A stretch of 31,547 nucleotides of DNA from JBBSHJ01 sp038253135 (lineage in GTDB: Bacteria; Actinomycetota; Actinomycetes; Mycobacteriales; QHCD01): NCBI GenBank assembly GCA_038253135.1, contig JBBSHJ010000033.1, positions 1 through 31,547 of the forward strand. Direction: 5' to 3'. This document shows positions 15,122 through 22,174 of this stretch, piece by piece; the stretch's first letter is position 1, and each line of letters opens with the position of its first letter. The notes beneath the pieces are model-generated. The model was given only the letters and a program-made list of their open reading frames with translations. It was not told the DNA's origin and made no database searches. The position numbers and the translations under genes were made by a program.

Positions 15122-15661
15122 TTACTTTCCCGTCTTTCCGGCCTTGCGCCGGACGACCTCGCCGGCGTAACGCACTCCCTTGCCCTTGTAGGGCTCGGGC
15201 TTGCGAAGCTTGCGGATATTAGCGGCGACTTCGCCGACCTTCTGCTTGTCGATGCCCGAGACGGTCAGCCTGGTGGGCGATTCGACCTGGAACGTGATGC
15301 CGTCCGGTGCGGGCACCGGGATCGAGTGGCTGTATCCGAGCGCGAATTCAAGGTCGGTGCCCCTGGCCTGCACACGGTAACCGGTACCGATGATCTCGAG
15401 TGACTTGGAGAAGCCGTCGGTGACGCCGGTGACCATGTTGGCGAGCAGCGACCGCGAGAGGCCGTGCAGAGCGCGGCTCTCCCGCTCGTCGTCGGGTCGG
15501 GCGACCAGCACCGAGCCGTCGTCAGCCCGGCTGACGGAGATCGGGTTGGCGACCCTGTGGCTCAGCTCGCCCTTAGGCCCTTTGACGGTGACGCGCTGCC
15601 CATCGATGGTGACGTCGACCCCCGCGGGTACGGGAACCGGTAGTCGGCCGATACGCGACAT
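15122..15661 (-). CDS. rplF: 50S ribosomal protein L6
   Basis: L6 lies at the factor-binding region near the sarcin-ricin loop. The 179-residue product begins MSRIGRLPVPVPAGVDVTID and shows VTVKGPKGELSH, VTGVTDGFSKSLEIIGTGYR and the C-terminal EPYKGKGVRYAGEVVRRKAG with KTGK. Length is typical and both L6 repeats are complete. It starts 11 bases after the rpsH stop and is followed almost immediately by rplR. Confidence 0.99.
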   Translation of the reverse strand: MSRIGRLPVPVPAGVDVTIDGQRVTVKGPKGELSHRVANPISVSRADDGSVLVARPDDERESRALHGLSRSLLANMVTGVTDGFSKSLEIIGTGYRVQARGTDLEFALGYSHSIPVPAPDGITFQVESPTRLTVSGIDKQKVGEVAANIRKLRKPEPYKGKGVRYAGEVVRRKAGKTGK

Positions 15662-15672
15662 GACTTGCTCCC

Positions 15673-16083
15673 CTACCAGACGTAGGCGAGGACTTCCCCG
15701 CCCACTCCACGCTTGGCGGCCTGCCGGTCGGTCAGCAGACCGGACGAGGTCGAGATGATGGCGACGCCGAGCCCGCCGAGAACCTTCGGCAGCGACGTCG
15801 ACTTGCAATAGACCCGGAGTCCGGGCTTGGAGACGCGGCGTACGCCGGCGATGCTCCGCTCGCGGTTGGGACCGAATTTGAGGTCGATGGTGAGCTCGCG
15901 GAACGTGCCACCGCCGTGCTCGGACTCGGCGATGCGCCAGCCGCCGATGTAACCCTCCTGCTGGAGGATCTCGGCGATGTGCACCTTGATCTTCGAGTGC
16001 GGCATGGCAACCTGCTCGTGGTACGCCGAGTTGGCGTTCCGGATGCGGGTCAGCATGTCCGCGATCGGATCGGTCATGGTCAT
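15673..16083 (-). CDS. rpsH: 30S ribosomal protein S8
   Basis: S8 is a primary 16S rRNA binder; in E. coli it also represses the spc operon. The 136-residue product begins MTMTDPIADMLTRIRNANSA, a typical actinobacterial start, so I use ATG at 16083 rather than 16077. It ends with the conserved GLGVAIISTSSGLLTDRQAA and GVGGEVLAYVW. It is separated from rpsN by a 277-base repeat-bearing gap, where other actinobacteria usually have a short spacer. Confidence 0.99.
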   Translation of the reverse strand: MTMTDPIADMLTRIRNANSAYHEQVAMPHSKIKVHIAEILQQEGYIGGWRIAESEHGGGTFRELTIDLKFGPNRERSIAGVRRVSKPGLRVYCKSTSLPKVLGGLGVAIISTSSGLLTDRQAAKRGVGGEVLAYVW

Positions 16084-16360
16084 GGTTCGTTTGCCTGCTC
16101 CCTCGCCCGGTTCCCGGAGGCCTACGCGATATGAATGGTGATTCTCTAGTTATTCAGTTTGGTGACCCCAATACGCGAGGCGACCCACTAACTCAGCCAC
16201 CTCGCTGGCCCGCTACGCGTTACCGATCACCAGGGTGACCGACAAACCAGCCACGTCGCTGGCCGGCTACGCGCTGCCGAGCGCTACGGGCCGCAGCCGC
16301 GCGTACGAGATCCAGCCAGACGAGTTGCTCGAGCGCGATCCACGCCCTAGAACCAGCCCA
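16084..16360. repeat. rpsN-rpsH gap with family B repeats
   Basis: A 33-base imperfect direct repeat (cagccac-tcgctggcc-gctacgcg) occurs at 16194-16226 and 16248-16280. The block 16276-16309 matches 6922-6955 in the rpoA-rpsD gap with one mismatch over 34 bases. Read on the minus strand, GTATTGGGGTCACC (about 16160-16173) also recurs with one base missing at about 24389-24401 in the tuf-rpsJ gap. No gene is visible. Confidence 0.75.
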
Positions 16361-16546
16361 TTACCAACTGGACTTTGTCACACCTGGCAGCTCACCTGCA
16401 TGCGCCATTTCCCGCAGGCAGATCCGGCACAGGCCGAACTTGCGGTAAACCGCCTGCGACCGGCCGCAGCGCTGGCAACGCGTGTATCCGCGCACCTTGA
16501 ACTTCGGCGTGGCGTTCGCCTTGATGACGAGAGCCTTCTTGGCCAT
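16361..16546 (-). CDS. rpsN: 30S ribosomal protein S14, type Z
   Basis: S14 is a late-assembling protein of the small-subunit head. This is the short zinc-binding form (61 residues) with Cys 24, 27, 40 and 43 (CQRC ... CRIC), and an unbroken MAKKALVIKANATPKFKVRG start ending VTKSSW. It lies 13 bases downstream of rplE in the usual spc order. No second, zinc-free S14 is present in this window. Confidence 0.99.
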   Translation of the reverse strand: MAKKALVIKANATPKFKVRGYTRCQRCGRSQAVYRKFGLCRICLREMAHAGELPGVTKSSW

Positions 16547-16559
16547 GTCTCGCCTCCCG

Positions 16560-17132
16560 TCAGTTCTCGTTGAACGGGAACCCGAGCAGCCGGAGCAGCT
16601 CGCGTCCCTGGTCGTCTGTGCTCGCCGTCGTCACGAACGTGATGTCCATGCCCCGAGGCCGGTCGACGTTGTCCATGTTGATCTCGTGGAACATGGACTG
16701 CTCGGTGAGGCCGAACGTGTAGTTGCCGTTGCCGTCGAATTGCTTGGCCGACAGGCCCCGGAAGTCGCGGATCCGCGGCAGCGCGATGGTGAGCAGCCGG
16801 TCGGCGAACTCCCACATCCGGTCACCGCGCAGCGTGCAGGACGCGCCGATCGGCATTCCCTCACGGAGCTTGAACTGTGCGATCGACTTGCGGGCCTGGC
16901 GTACCAGCGGCTTCTGCCCGGTGATGATGGACAGGTCGCGGACCGCGCCGTCGATCAACTTGGCGTCGCGAGCGGCCTCGCCGACACCCATGTTGACGAC
17001 GACCTTGACCAGGCCGGGCACCTGCATCACGTTGGCGTAGTCGTACTTCGCCTGCAGGGCCGGCACGATCTGGTCCTTGTACCTGGTCTTCAGCCGCGGC
17101 GTCTCGCGTCCGGCTTGCGTCGTGACGGTCAT
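16560..17132 (-). CDS. rplE: 50S ribosomal protein L5
   Basis: L5 binds 5S rRNA and forms bridge B1b to S13. The 190-residue product has RLKTRYKDQIVPALQAKYDY, VMQVPGLVKVVVNMGVGEAA, TGQKPLVRQARKSIAQFKLR and the late FGLTEQSMFHEINMDN. It ends RLLGFPFNEN. Length is typical, with a short polar N-terminal addition. The 109-base gap to rplX contains a GC-rich, repeat-like stretch (cgagcggggagcggagcgga). Confidence 0.99.
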   Translation of the reverse strand: MTVTTQAGRETPRLKTRYKDQIVPALQAKYDYANVMQVPGLVKVVVNMGVGEAARDAKLIDGAVRDLSIITGQKPLVRQARKSIAQFKLREGMPIGASCTLRGDRMWEFADRLLTIALPRIRDFRGLSAKQFDGNGNYTFGLTEQSMFHEINMDNVDRPRGMDITFVTTASTDDQGRELLRLLGFPFNEN

Positions 17133-17241
17133 GAGCGACCCTCCGGAGTGAGCGTCGCAGCGAGAGCCGAGGCATCAAGCAACCGCCAGCGCGGCCGGCG
17201 CGAGCGGGGAGCGGAGCGGAGCGGGTGCGCGGGAAACACGG

Positions 17242-17661
17242 TCATTCGGAATCGTCCTTACTCGCCTTGCTCTTGTCCTTGTCGTCCTTGTCGTCCTTGT
17301 CGTCCTTCTCGTCGGACTCGGGCGCGGTGAGGTCCGTGCCGGAGCTGCGGGCCACCCGTACGTTGCGCCCGTCGTCTCCCCTGCGGCTGCCGATCCGGGT
17401 GCGCTTGCCCCCGTCGTCGAGAACCATCACGTTGCTGACGTGGATCGCGGCTTCCTTGGTCTCGATGCCACCCTGGGTGCCGCCGCGGGCGGTTGCGGTA
17501 CGCCGGGTGTGCTTCTTGACCCGGTTGATGCCCTCGACCACGACGCGCTGGCGGGCCGGGAACGCCGCGAGCACGCGTCCCTTGGCGCCCTTGTCCTTGC
17601 CGGCGATGACGAGAACGTGGTCGCCCTTCTTGACCTTCATGCTGGGCCGATTGTCGGTCAT
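17242..17661 (-). CDS. rplX: 50S ribosomal protein L24 with charged tail
   Basis: L24 is one of two assembly initiators of the large subunit. I use ATG at 17661 (139 residues), with ggaggtg eight bases upstream; a GTG six bases earlier would be too close to that site. The KOW-type core is clear: MKVKKGDHVLVIAGKDKGAK, EGINRVKKHTRR and KEAAIHVSNVMVLD. The last ~25 residues are almost only Asp, Glu, Lys and Ser (EKDDKDDKDDKDKSKASKDD), partly encoded by three perfect 9-bp units at 17281-17307. The start lies close to the rplN stop. Confidence 0.98.
   Translation of the reverse strand: MTDNRPSMKVKKGDHVLVIAGKDKGAKGRVLAAFPARQRVVVEGINRVKKHTRRTATARGGTQGGIETKEAAIHVSNVMVLDDGGKRTRIGSRRGDDGRNVRVARSSGTDLTAPESDEKDDKDDKDDKDKSKASKDDSE
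17281..17307. repeat. 9-bp tandem repeat in the rplX tail
   Basis: Three perfect copies of gtcgtcctt, with diverged copies on either side, encode the repeated KDD of the L24 C-terminus. Slippage here would change tail length in frame. Confidence 0.85.
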
Positions 17662-17663
17662 GA

Positions 17664-18032
17664 TCACAGCACCTCCGGGGCGAGCGAGATGATCCGCATG
17701 AACCGCTTGTCCCGCAGCTCACGGCCGACCGGACCGAAGATGCGGGTGCCACGCGGGTCACCGGTGTCGCGAATGAGGACCGCGGCATTCTCGTCGAAGC
17801 GGATGTATGAGCCGTCCGGGCGCCGCTTCTCCTTCACGGTGCGCACGATCACGGCCTTGACCACGTCGCCACGCTTCACACCCGCGCCGGGGATGGCGTC
17901 CTTGACGGTGGCGACGATGGTGTCACCGATCCCGGCGTACCGGCGCCCGGAGCCGCCGAGCACGCGGATGCACAGGATTTCCCGTGCCCCGGTGTTGTCG
18001 GCGACGCGCAGCCGCGATTCCTGCTGAATCAT
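17664..18032 (-). CDS. rplN: 50S ribosomal protein L14
   Basis: L14 lies at the subunit interface and takes part in bridge B5/B8. The 122-residue product starts MIQQESRLRVADNTGAREIL and has CIRVLGGSGRRYAGIGDTIV, VKAVIVRTVKEKRRPDGSYI and FGPVGRELRDKRFMRIISLA. Length is exactly typical. Its ATG overlaps the rpsQ stop by four bases (ATGA), so S10 and spc operons run together without a promoter gap here. Confidence 0.99.
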   Translation of the reverse strand: MIQQESRLRVADNTGAREILCIRVLGGSGRRYAGIGDTIVATVKDAIPGAGVKRGDVVKAVIVRTVKEKRRPDGSYIRFDENAAVLIRDTGDPRGTRIFGPVGRELRDKRFMRIISLAPEVL

Positions 18033-18379
18033 TTTGCCTTCTCCAGAATCTCCACCACGCGCCAGCGCTTCGTCGCCGACAGCGGTCGCGTCTCCATCAG
18101 CAGGACCCGGTCGCCGACGCCGCACGCGTTCTGCTCGTCGTGGGCCTTGAGCTTGTTGGTCTGGCGCACGATCTTGCCGTAGCGGCGGTGCTTCACGTGG
18201 TCCTCGATCGCGACGATGACGGTCTTGTCCATCTTGTCGCTGACCACGTAGCCCGACCGCACCTTGCGGTAGTTGCGGTCACCGGACCGGCCGTACCGCT
18301 CGGCGTCGCTCGCGGCCGGCTCGCTGGCGGCCGGCTCCGTGACTGTCATGGCCGTGTGCTCCGTGTTGGTCTCGCTCAT
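18029..18379 (-). CDS. rpsQ: 30S ribosomal protein S17
   Basis: S17 is a primary binder of 16S rRNA. The most likely start is ATG at 18379 (agga four bases upstream), giving 116 residues; ATG at 18349 is an alternative. The first ~40 residues are a Thr/Ala/Glu-rich extension (TEPAASEPAASDAERYG), and the OB-fold core follows: NYRKVRSGYVVSDKMDKTVI, DHVKHRRYGKIVRQTNKLKA, GDRVLLMETRPLSATKRWRV. Such N-terminal extensions are seen in actinobacteria. Coupled to rplN by a four-base overlap. Confidence 0.97.
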   Translation of the reverse strand: MSETNTEHTAMTVTEPAASEPAASDAERYGRSGDRNYRKVRSGYVVSDKMDKTVIVAIEDHVKHRRYGKIVRQTNKLKAHDEQNACGVGDRVLLMETRPLSATKRWRVVEILEKAK

Positions 18380-18419
18380 CTGTCCTGCTCCAACTTCCGC
18401 GTCATTCGGGATCCGCCGC

Positions 18420-18653
18420 TCACGCGACACCCTTGCTCGGCGCCGCTTCCAGGCCCAGCTTGCGGCTCTGCATGATCGTGTAGATCCGCGCGATGTCGCG
18501 CTTGACGGCGGACAGTCGCTGGTTGTTGTCGAGCTGACCGGTCGCCACCTGGAAGCGGAGGTTGAACAGCTCCTCCTTGGACTCGCGCAGGCGTGCGGTG
18601 AGCTCCTCGTCGTCCAGCTCGCGCAGGTCCGAGGCTGCGGTTCCCTTGGCCAT
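18420..18653 (-). CDS. rpmC: 50S ribosomal protein L29
   Basis: L29 is a small helical protein at the tunnel exit, near where chaperones and the signal recognition particle dock. The 77-residue product has LRELDDEELTARLRESKEEL, FNLRFQVATGQLDNNQRLSA and VKRDIARIYTIMQSRKLG. I use ATG at 18653, which shares one base with the rplP stop; a GTG just before it is possible. Typical length. Confidence 0.98.
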   Translation of the reverse strand: MAKGTAASDLRELDDEELTARLRESKEELFNLRFQVATGQLDNNQRLSAVKRDIARIYTIMQSRKLGLEAAPSKGVA

Positions 18654-19069
18654 CACTCACCACCCTCGCGCTTGACGAACCGGCACTTCATCGGAAGCTT
18701 GTGGATCGCTCGGCGCATCGCCTCGCGGGCCACGTCCTCCGGGACGCCGGACAGTTCGAACATGACCCGACCGGCCTGCACGTTGGCGACCCACAACTCG
18801 GGCGAGCCCTTGCCCGAACCCATGCGGGTCTCGGCCGGCTTCTTGGTGAGCGGGCGATCCGGGTAGACCTGGATCCACACCTTGCCGCCACGGCGGATGT
18901 GCCGTGTCATGGCGATCCGCGCGGACTCGATCTGGCGGTTGGTGATGTACGCCGGCTCGAGCGCCTGGATCCCGTACTCGCCGAAATTGACGCTCGTGCC
19001 GCCCTTGGGGTGCCCGCCGCGCTTCGGGTGGTGCTGCTTGCGGTGCTTGACCTTCCGAGGCATCAGCAT
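18653..19069 (-). CDS. rplP: 50S ribosomal protein L16
   Basis: L16 helps organise the A-site side of the peptidyl transferase region and is needed for 50S maturation. The 138-residue product begins MLMPRKVKHRKQHHPKRGGH and shows NFGEYGIQALEPAYITNRQI, GGKVWIQVYPDRPLTKKPAE and MGSGKGSPELWVANVQAGRV. ggaggg lies eight bases before ATG 19069, which favours it over the ATG two codons later. Starts three bases after the rpsC stop. Confidence 0.99.
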   Translation of the reverse strand: MLMPRKVKHRKQHHPKRGGHPKGGTSVNFGEYGIQALEPAYITNRQIESARIAMTRHIRRGGKVWIQVYPDRPLTKKPAETRMGSGKGSPELWVANVQAGRVMFELSGVPEDVAREAMRRAIHKLPMKCRFVKREGGE

Positions 19070-19072
19070 TGC

Positions 19073-19975
19073 TCAGCCCTCCTGACCGGTGCTGTCGGGC
19101 GTCGGCGTCCCGGTGGCCGGAGCCGCCACGGTCGGCGCCGCCGGTGCGCCGGTCACCGGAGCCGGACCGGCGGGCCTTTCGGCCGGCGCAGCCGGGCTCT
19201 CCCCGGCCTGGGCGCGCTCGGCCGCCCGGCGGCCGGTGTCGGTGCCCGCGGCCGTCGTACCGCTGGAACCCGAGCGCCGGGTGCGCGGCGGCCGACGCTG
19301 CTGGTGCTGCGCGCGCAGCGCGGCCTCGGCGTCACGCTCGGCCCGCGAGGTGAGGACGTCGCCCTTGTAGATCCAGACCTTGACGCCGATCCGGCCGAAC
19401 GGCGTACGCGCGTCGAAGCGGCCGTAGTCGATGTTGGCGCGCAGCGTGTGCAGCGGCACCCGGCCCTCGCGGTAGAACTCCGAGCGCGACATCTCGGCGC
19501 CGTTGAGGCGGCCGGAACACTGCACGCGGATCCCGCGAACGCCGGGGCTGCGCTGCGCGGACTGCATCGCCTTGCGCATCGCGCGGCGGAAGTTGACCCG
19601 GCTGGCGAGCTGCTCGGCGATCCCCTGCGCGACGAGCTGGGCGTCGGCCTCGGGGGCCTTCACCTCGAGGATGTTGAGCTGCACCTGCTTGCCGGTGAGC
19701 TTCTCCAGCTCGCCGCGGATACGGTCGGCCTCGGCACCGCGACGGCCGATGACGATGCCCGGCCGTGCGGTGTGGATGTCGACACGGACCCGGTCGCGGG
19801 TGCGCTCGATGTCAACCCGGGCGATGCCGGCGCGTTCCATGCCGCGCGTCATCATCCGGCGGATCGCCACATCTTCCTTGACGTAGTCCTTGTAGAGCTT
19901 GTCGGCGTACCACCGCGACTTCCACTCGGTCGTGATGCCGAGGCGGAAGCCATTCGGGTTTACTTTCTGACCCAC
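19073..19975 (-). CDS. rpsC: 30S ribosomal protein S3 with extended tail
   Basis: S3 forms part of the mRNA entry channel and its helicase. The 300-residue product starts at GTG (MGQKVNPNGFRLGITTEWKS) and has the KH domain (IVIGRRGAEADRIRGELEKL) and the C-terminal domain (GIRVQCSGRLNGAEMSRSEF, ANIDYGRFDARTPFGRIGVK). From about residue 215 a long Arg/Ala/Pro-rich tail follows, some 70-80 residues beyond the usual ~220-230; such tails occur in actinobacterial S3. Its start shares one base with the rplV stop (TAGTG). Confidence 0.99.
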   Translation of the reverse strand: MGQKVNPNGFRLGITTEWKSRWYADKLYKDYVKEDVAIRRMMTRGMERAGIARVDIERTRDRVRVDIHTARPGIVIGRRGAEADRIRGELEKLTGKQVQLNILEVKAPEADAQLVAQGIAEQLASRVNFRRAMRKAMQSAQRSPGVRGIRVQCSGRLNGAEMSRSEFYREGRVPLHTLRANIDYGRFDARTPFGRIGVKVWIYKGDVLTSRAERDAEAALRAQHQQRRPPRTRRSGSSGTTAAGTDTGRRAAERAQAGESPAAPAERPAGPAPVTGAPAAPTVAAPATGTPTPDSTGQEG

Positions 19976-20391
19976 TAGTGGGCCCCCTTCTCGTTCAGCG
20001 TCACCGGCTGGACAACCACCGTGATGTGGCTCGTACGCTTGTTGATCCGCGAGGCGCGGCCCTGAGCGCGGGGACGGAATCGCTTGAAGGTCGGGCCCTC
20101 ATCGATGATCGTGCGCGTGACCACGAGGGACTCGCGCTCGAGCTTCTCGACCTCTTCGGCGTTCGCGACGGCGCTGGTGAGCACCTTGCTCAGGGTTTCG
20201 CTGGCGGCCTGGGGCGCGAACCGCAGGCTGGCCAGGGCGTCATCGACGGTGCGGCCCTCGACGAGAGCGGCGATCCGTCGCGCCTTGGTCGCCGACATCC
20301 GGACGTACCGCGCGGTCGCGTAAGCGCCCGGCTCGTCCCCGAGCAGGCTCTTGCGGCGCGCGCTGACGCGCTTGCGCTCGATCGTTGCCAT
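19975..20391 (-). CDS. rplV: 50S ribosomal protein L22
   Basis: L22 lines the peptide exit tunnel; its beta-hairpin is a site of macrolide-resistance changes. The 138-residue product has YVRMSATKARRIAALVEGRT, KVLTSAVANAEEVEKLERES and the hairpin region GPTFKRFRPRAQGRASRINK, RTSHITVVV. The hairpin is intact. A short basic N-terminal extension (IERKRVSARRKSLLGDE) precedes the core. It is 20 bases after rpsS and coupled to rpsC. Confidence 0.99.
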   Translation of the reverse strand: MATIERKRVSARRKSLLGDEPGAYATARYVRMSATKARRIAALVEGRTVDDALASLRFAPQAASETLSKVLTSAVANAEEVEKLERESLVVTRTIIDEGPTFKRFRPRAQGRASRINKRTSHITVVVQPVTLNEKGAH

Positions 20392-20411
20392 TTCGTCTCA
20401 GCTCGTTTCGC

Positions 20412-20693
20412 TCAGCCCCGCCGTGTGCGGCGGTCGTCTCTGACATGTCCCCGGAACGTCCGCGTCGGCGCGAACTCGCCGAGCTTGTGCCCGACCATCG
20501 CCTCCGTCACGAACACCGGCACGTGCTTGCGGCCGTCGTGCACGGCGATCGTGTGCCCGAGCATGTCGGGCGTGATCGTCGACCGGCGGGACCAGGTCTT
20601 GATGACGTTCTTGGTGCCGCGCTCGTTCTGCCGATCCACCTTGGCGAGCAGGTGATCGTCGACGAACGGGCCCTTCTTCAGGCTACGAGGCAT
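20412..20693 (-). CDS. rpsS: 30S ribosomal protein S19
   Basis: S19 is in the small-subunit head and contacts S13 and the A-site finger bridge. The 93-residue product is canonical: MPRSLKKGPFVDDHLLAKVD, KTWSRRSTITPDMLGHTIAV, HVPVFVTEAMVGHKLGEFAP, TRTFRGH. A 134-base gap with a family C repeat separates it from rplB, where the genes are normally almost contiguous. Confidence 0.99.
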   Translation of the reverse strand: MPRSLKKGPFVDDHLLAKVDRQNERGTKNVIKTWSRRSTITPDMLGHTIAVHDGRKHVPVFVTEAMVGHKLGEFAPTRTFRGHVRDDRRTRRG

Positions 20694-20827
20694 GCTGATT
20701 CCTTTCGCTCGGCTCCGCGCTCGTTCCGCTCCTCGCTCGCGCTTCCCGCCCGCACGCTCTCGCGTCGGGTTGCTCGCTCGCTGTTGCTCATTTCGCGCCT
20801 ACGCGCGAGACCGCCTCGCATCCAGTC
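20694..20827. repeat. Interspersed repeat (family C) between rplB and rpsS
   Basis: The stretch from about 20706 to 20800 (ctcggctccgcgctcgttcc, gctcctcgctcgcgcttccc, gggttgctcgctcgc, tgttgctc) aligns with about 25980-26062 in the tuf-fusA gap. It shares the cgctcgttcc word with family A, so the two families may be related. No gene is visible. Confidence 0.65.
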
Positions 20828-21661
20828 CTACCTTTTCCTGCTGGTACGCCGGCGGCGCACGATCAGCTGGTCACTCGGCTTCTGGTGGCGGGTCCGGCCT
20901 TCCGGCTTCCCGGCCGGGTTGACCGGGTGCCGACCGCCCGACGTCTTTCCCTCGCCCCCGCCGTGGGGGTGATCGACGGGGTTCATGGCGACTCCGCGCA
21001 CGTGCGGGCGCTTGCCCTTCCAGCGCATCCGCCCGGCCTTGCCCCAGTTGATGTTGGACTGCTCGGCGTTGCCGACCTCACCGACCGTCGCCCGGCACCG
21101 GACGTCCACGTTGCGGATCTCGCCGGAAGGCATCCGCAGCTGGGCGTACGGACCGTCCTTCGCGACGAGCTGCACCCGCGAACCGGCCGATCGGGCGATC
21201 TTCGCGCCGCCGCCGGGCCGGAGCTCGATCGCGTGGATCACGGTGCCGGTGGGGATGTTGCGCAGCGGCAGGTTGTTGCCCGGCTTGATGTCCGCGCCCG
21301 GGCCGGACTCGACCCGGTCGCCCTGACGCAGCCGCGACGGGGCGATGATGTAGCGCTTCGCGCCGTCGACGAAGTGCAGCAGGGCGATGCGGGCGGTGCG
21401 GTTGGGGTCGTACTCGATGTGCGCGACCGTCGCCGGTACGCCGTCCTTGTCCGAGCGCCGGAAGTCGATGACGCGGTAGGCCCGCTTGTGCCCGCCGCCC
21501 TGGTGACGGGCCGTGATGCGCCCGGCGGCGTTGCGCCCACCCCTGTTGTGCAACGGCCGCACCAGCGACTTCTCCGGCTCATCTCTCGTCACCTCGACGA
21601 AGTCGGCGACCGACGAGCCACGACGACCCGGTGTCGTCGGCTTGTACTTGCGAATTGCCAT
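20828..21661 (-). CDS. rplB: 50S ribosomal protein L2
   Basis: L2 is essential for subunit association and peptidyl transferase activity. The 277-residue product begins MAIRKYKPTTPGRRGSSVAD and has NRGGRNAAGRITARHQGGGH, KRAYRVIDFRRSDKDGVPAT, GDRVESGPGADIKPGNNLPL. It also has the highly conserved catalytic-region MNPVDHPHGGGEGKTSGGRH near the C-terminus with its His. Length is normal. It is flanked by repeat-filled gaps on both sides. Confidence 0.99.
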   Translation of the reverse strand: MAIRKYKPTTPGRRGSSVADFVEVTRDEPEKSLVRPLHNRGGRNAAGRITARHQGGGHKRAYRVIDFRRSDKDGVPATVAHIEYDPNRTARIALLHFVDGAKRYIIAPSRLRQGDRVESGPGADIKPGNNLPLRNIPTGTVIHAIELRPGGGAKIARSAGSRVQLVAKDGPYAQLRMPSGEIRNVDVRCRATVGEVGNAEQSNINWGKAGRMRWKGKRPHVRGVAMNPVDHPHGGGEGKTSGGRHPVNPAGKPEGRTRHQKPSDQLIVRRRRTSRKR

Positions 21662-21862
21662 GCCGTCCTCAGTCCCTCACCGCTCGGTCCGCTACCTCTG
21701 GTCTCGGTCGCTGCGCGCCTCGCTCGTTCCTCACTCGGGTGCTCGCTCCCTCGTCAGTCGACGCCGCATCATTACGCGACCTCCTCGGTCGCTGCGCGCC
21801 TCGCTCGTTCCTCACTCGGGTGCTCGCTCCCTCGTCAGTCGACGCCGCATCACGACGCGACC
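21662..21862. repeat. Tandem 81-bp duplication of family A between rplW and rplB
   Basis: Two copies, about 21704-21783 and 21785-21864, lie head to tail with an 81-base period. They differ at only about two bases (att versus acg after gccgcatc) until the right edge. Each contains ctgcgcgcctcgctcgttcc and cctcgtcagtcgacgccgca. The second runs to the rplW stop codon (21863). Confidence 0.92.
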
Positions 21863-22174
21863 TCAGCCGACCGGTCCGCCGAAGACGTCGATCCGGTCAC
21901 CCGGAGCGACGGCCACGATGGCCCGCTTGCTGTTCACCCGATGCCCGTGCTTCCAGGTGCTCTGGCTGACCAGGAAACGCTTGCGCTTGCCCTTGCGGTT
22001 GATGGTGTTGACGCTGTGCACCTTCACGTGAAACACCTGCTCGACCGCGATCTTGATCTGCGTCTTGTTGGCGTCGGGGTGCACCAGGAAGGTGTACTTG
22101 TTCTCGTCGAGGAGCGCATAGCTCTTCTCCGAGATCACCGGCGCGATCAGGATGTCGCGAGGGTCGTAGCTCAC
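21863..22174 (-). CDS. rplW: 50S ribosomal protein L23
   Basis: L23 sits at the tunnel exit and docks trigger factor and SRP. The 103-residue product begins with a GTG (MSYDPRDILIAPVISEKSYA) and has LLDENKYTFLVHPDANKTQI, VFHVKVHSVNTINRKGKRKR and the end APGDRIDVFGGPVG. The start overlaps the rplD stop by four bases (GTGA). Its 3' end abuts a family A repeat. Confidence 0.99.
   Translation of the reverse strand: MSYDPRDILIAPVISEKSYALLDENKYTFLVHPDANKTQIKIAVEQVFHVKVHSVNTINRKGKRKRFLVSQSTWKHGHRVNSKRAIVAVAPGDRIDVFGGPVG

Noticed and set aside
19975..20391. Macrolide-resistance changes in L22 and L4
   Set aside because: The L22 hairpin and the L4 tunnel loop (KPYRQKGTGRA) look intact and normal for actinobacteria.
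21704..21864. CRISPR array
   Set aside because: Only two adjacent units without spacers of constant length, and the unit recurs singly elsewhere. It is a tandem duplication of an interspersed repeat.
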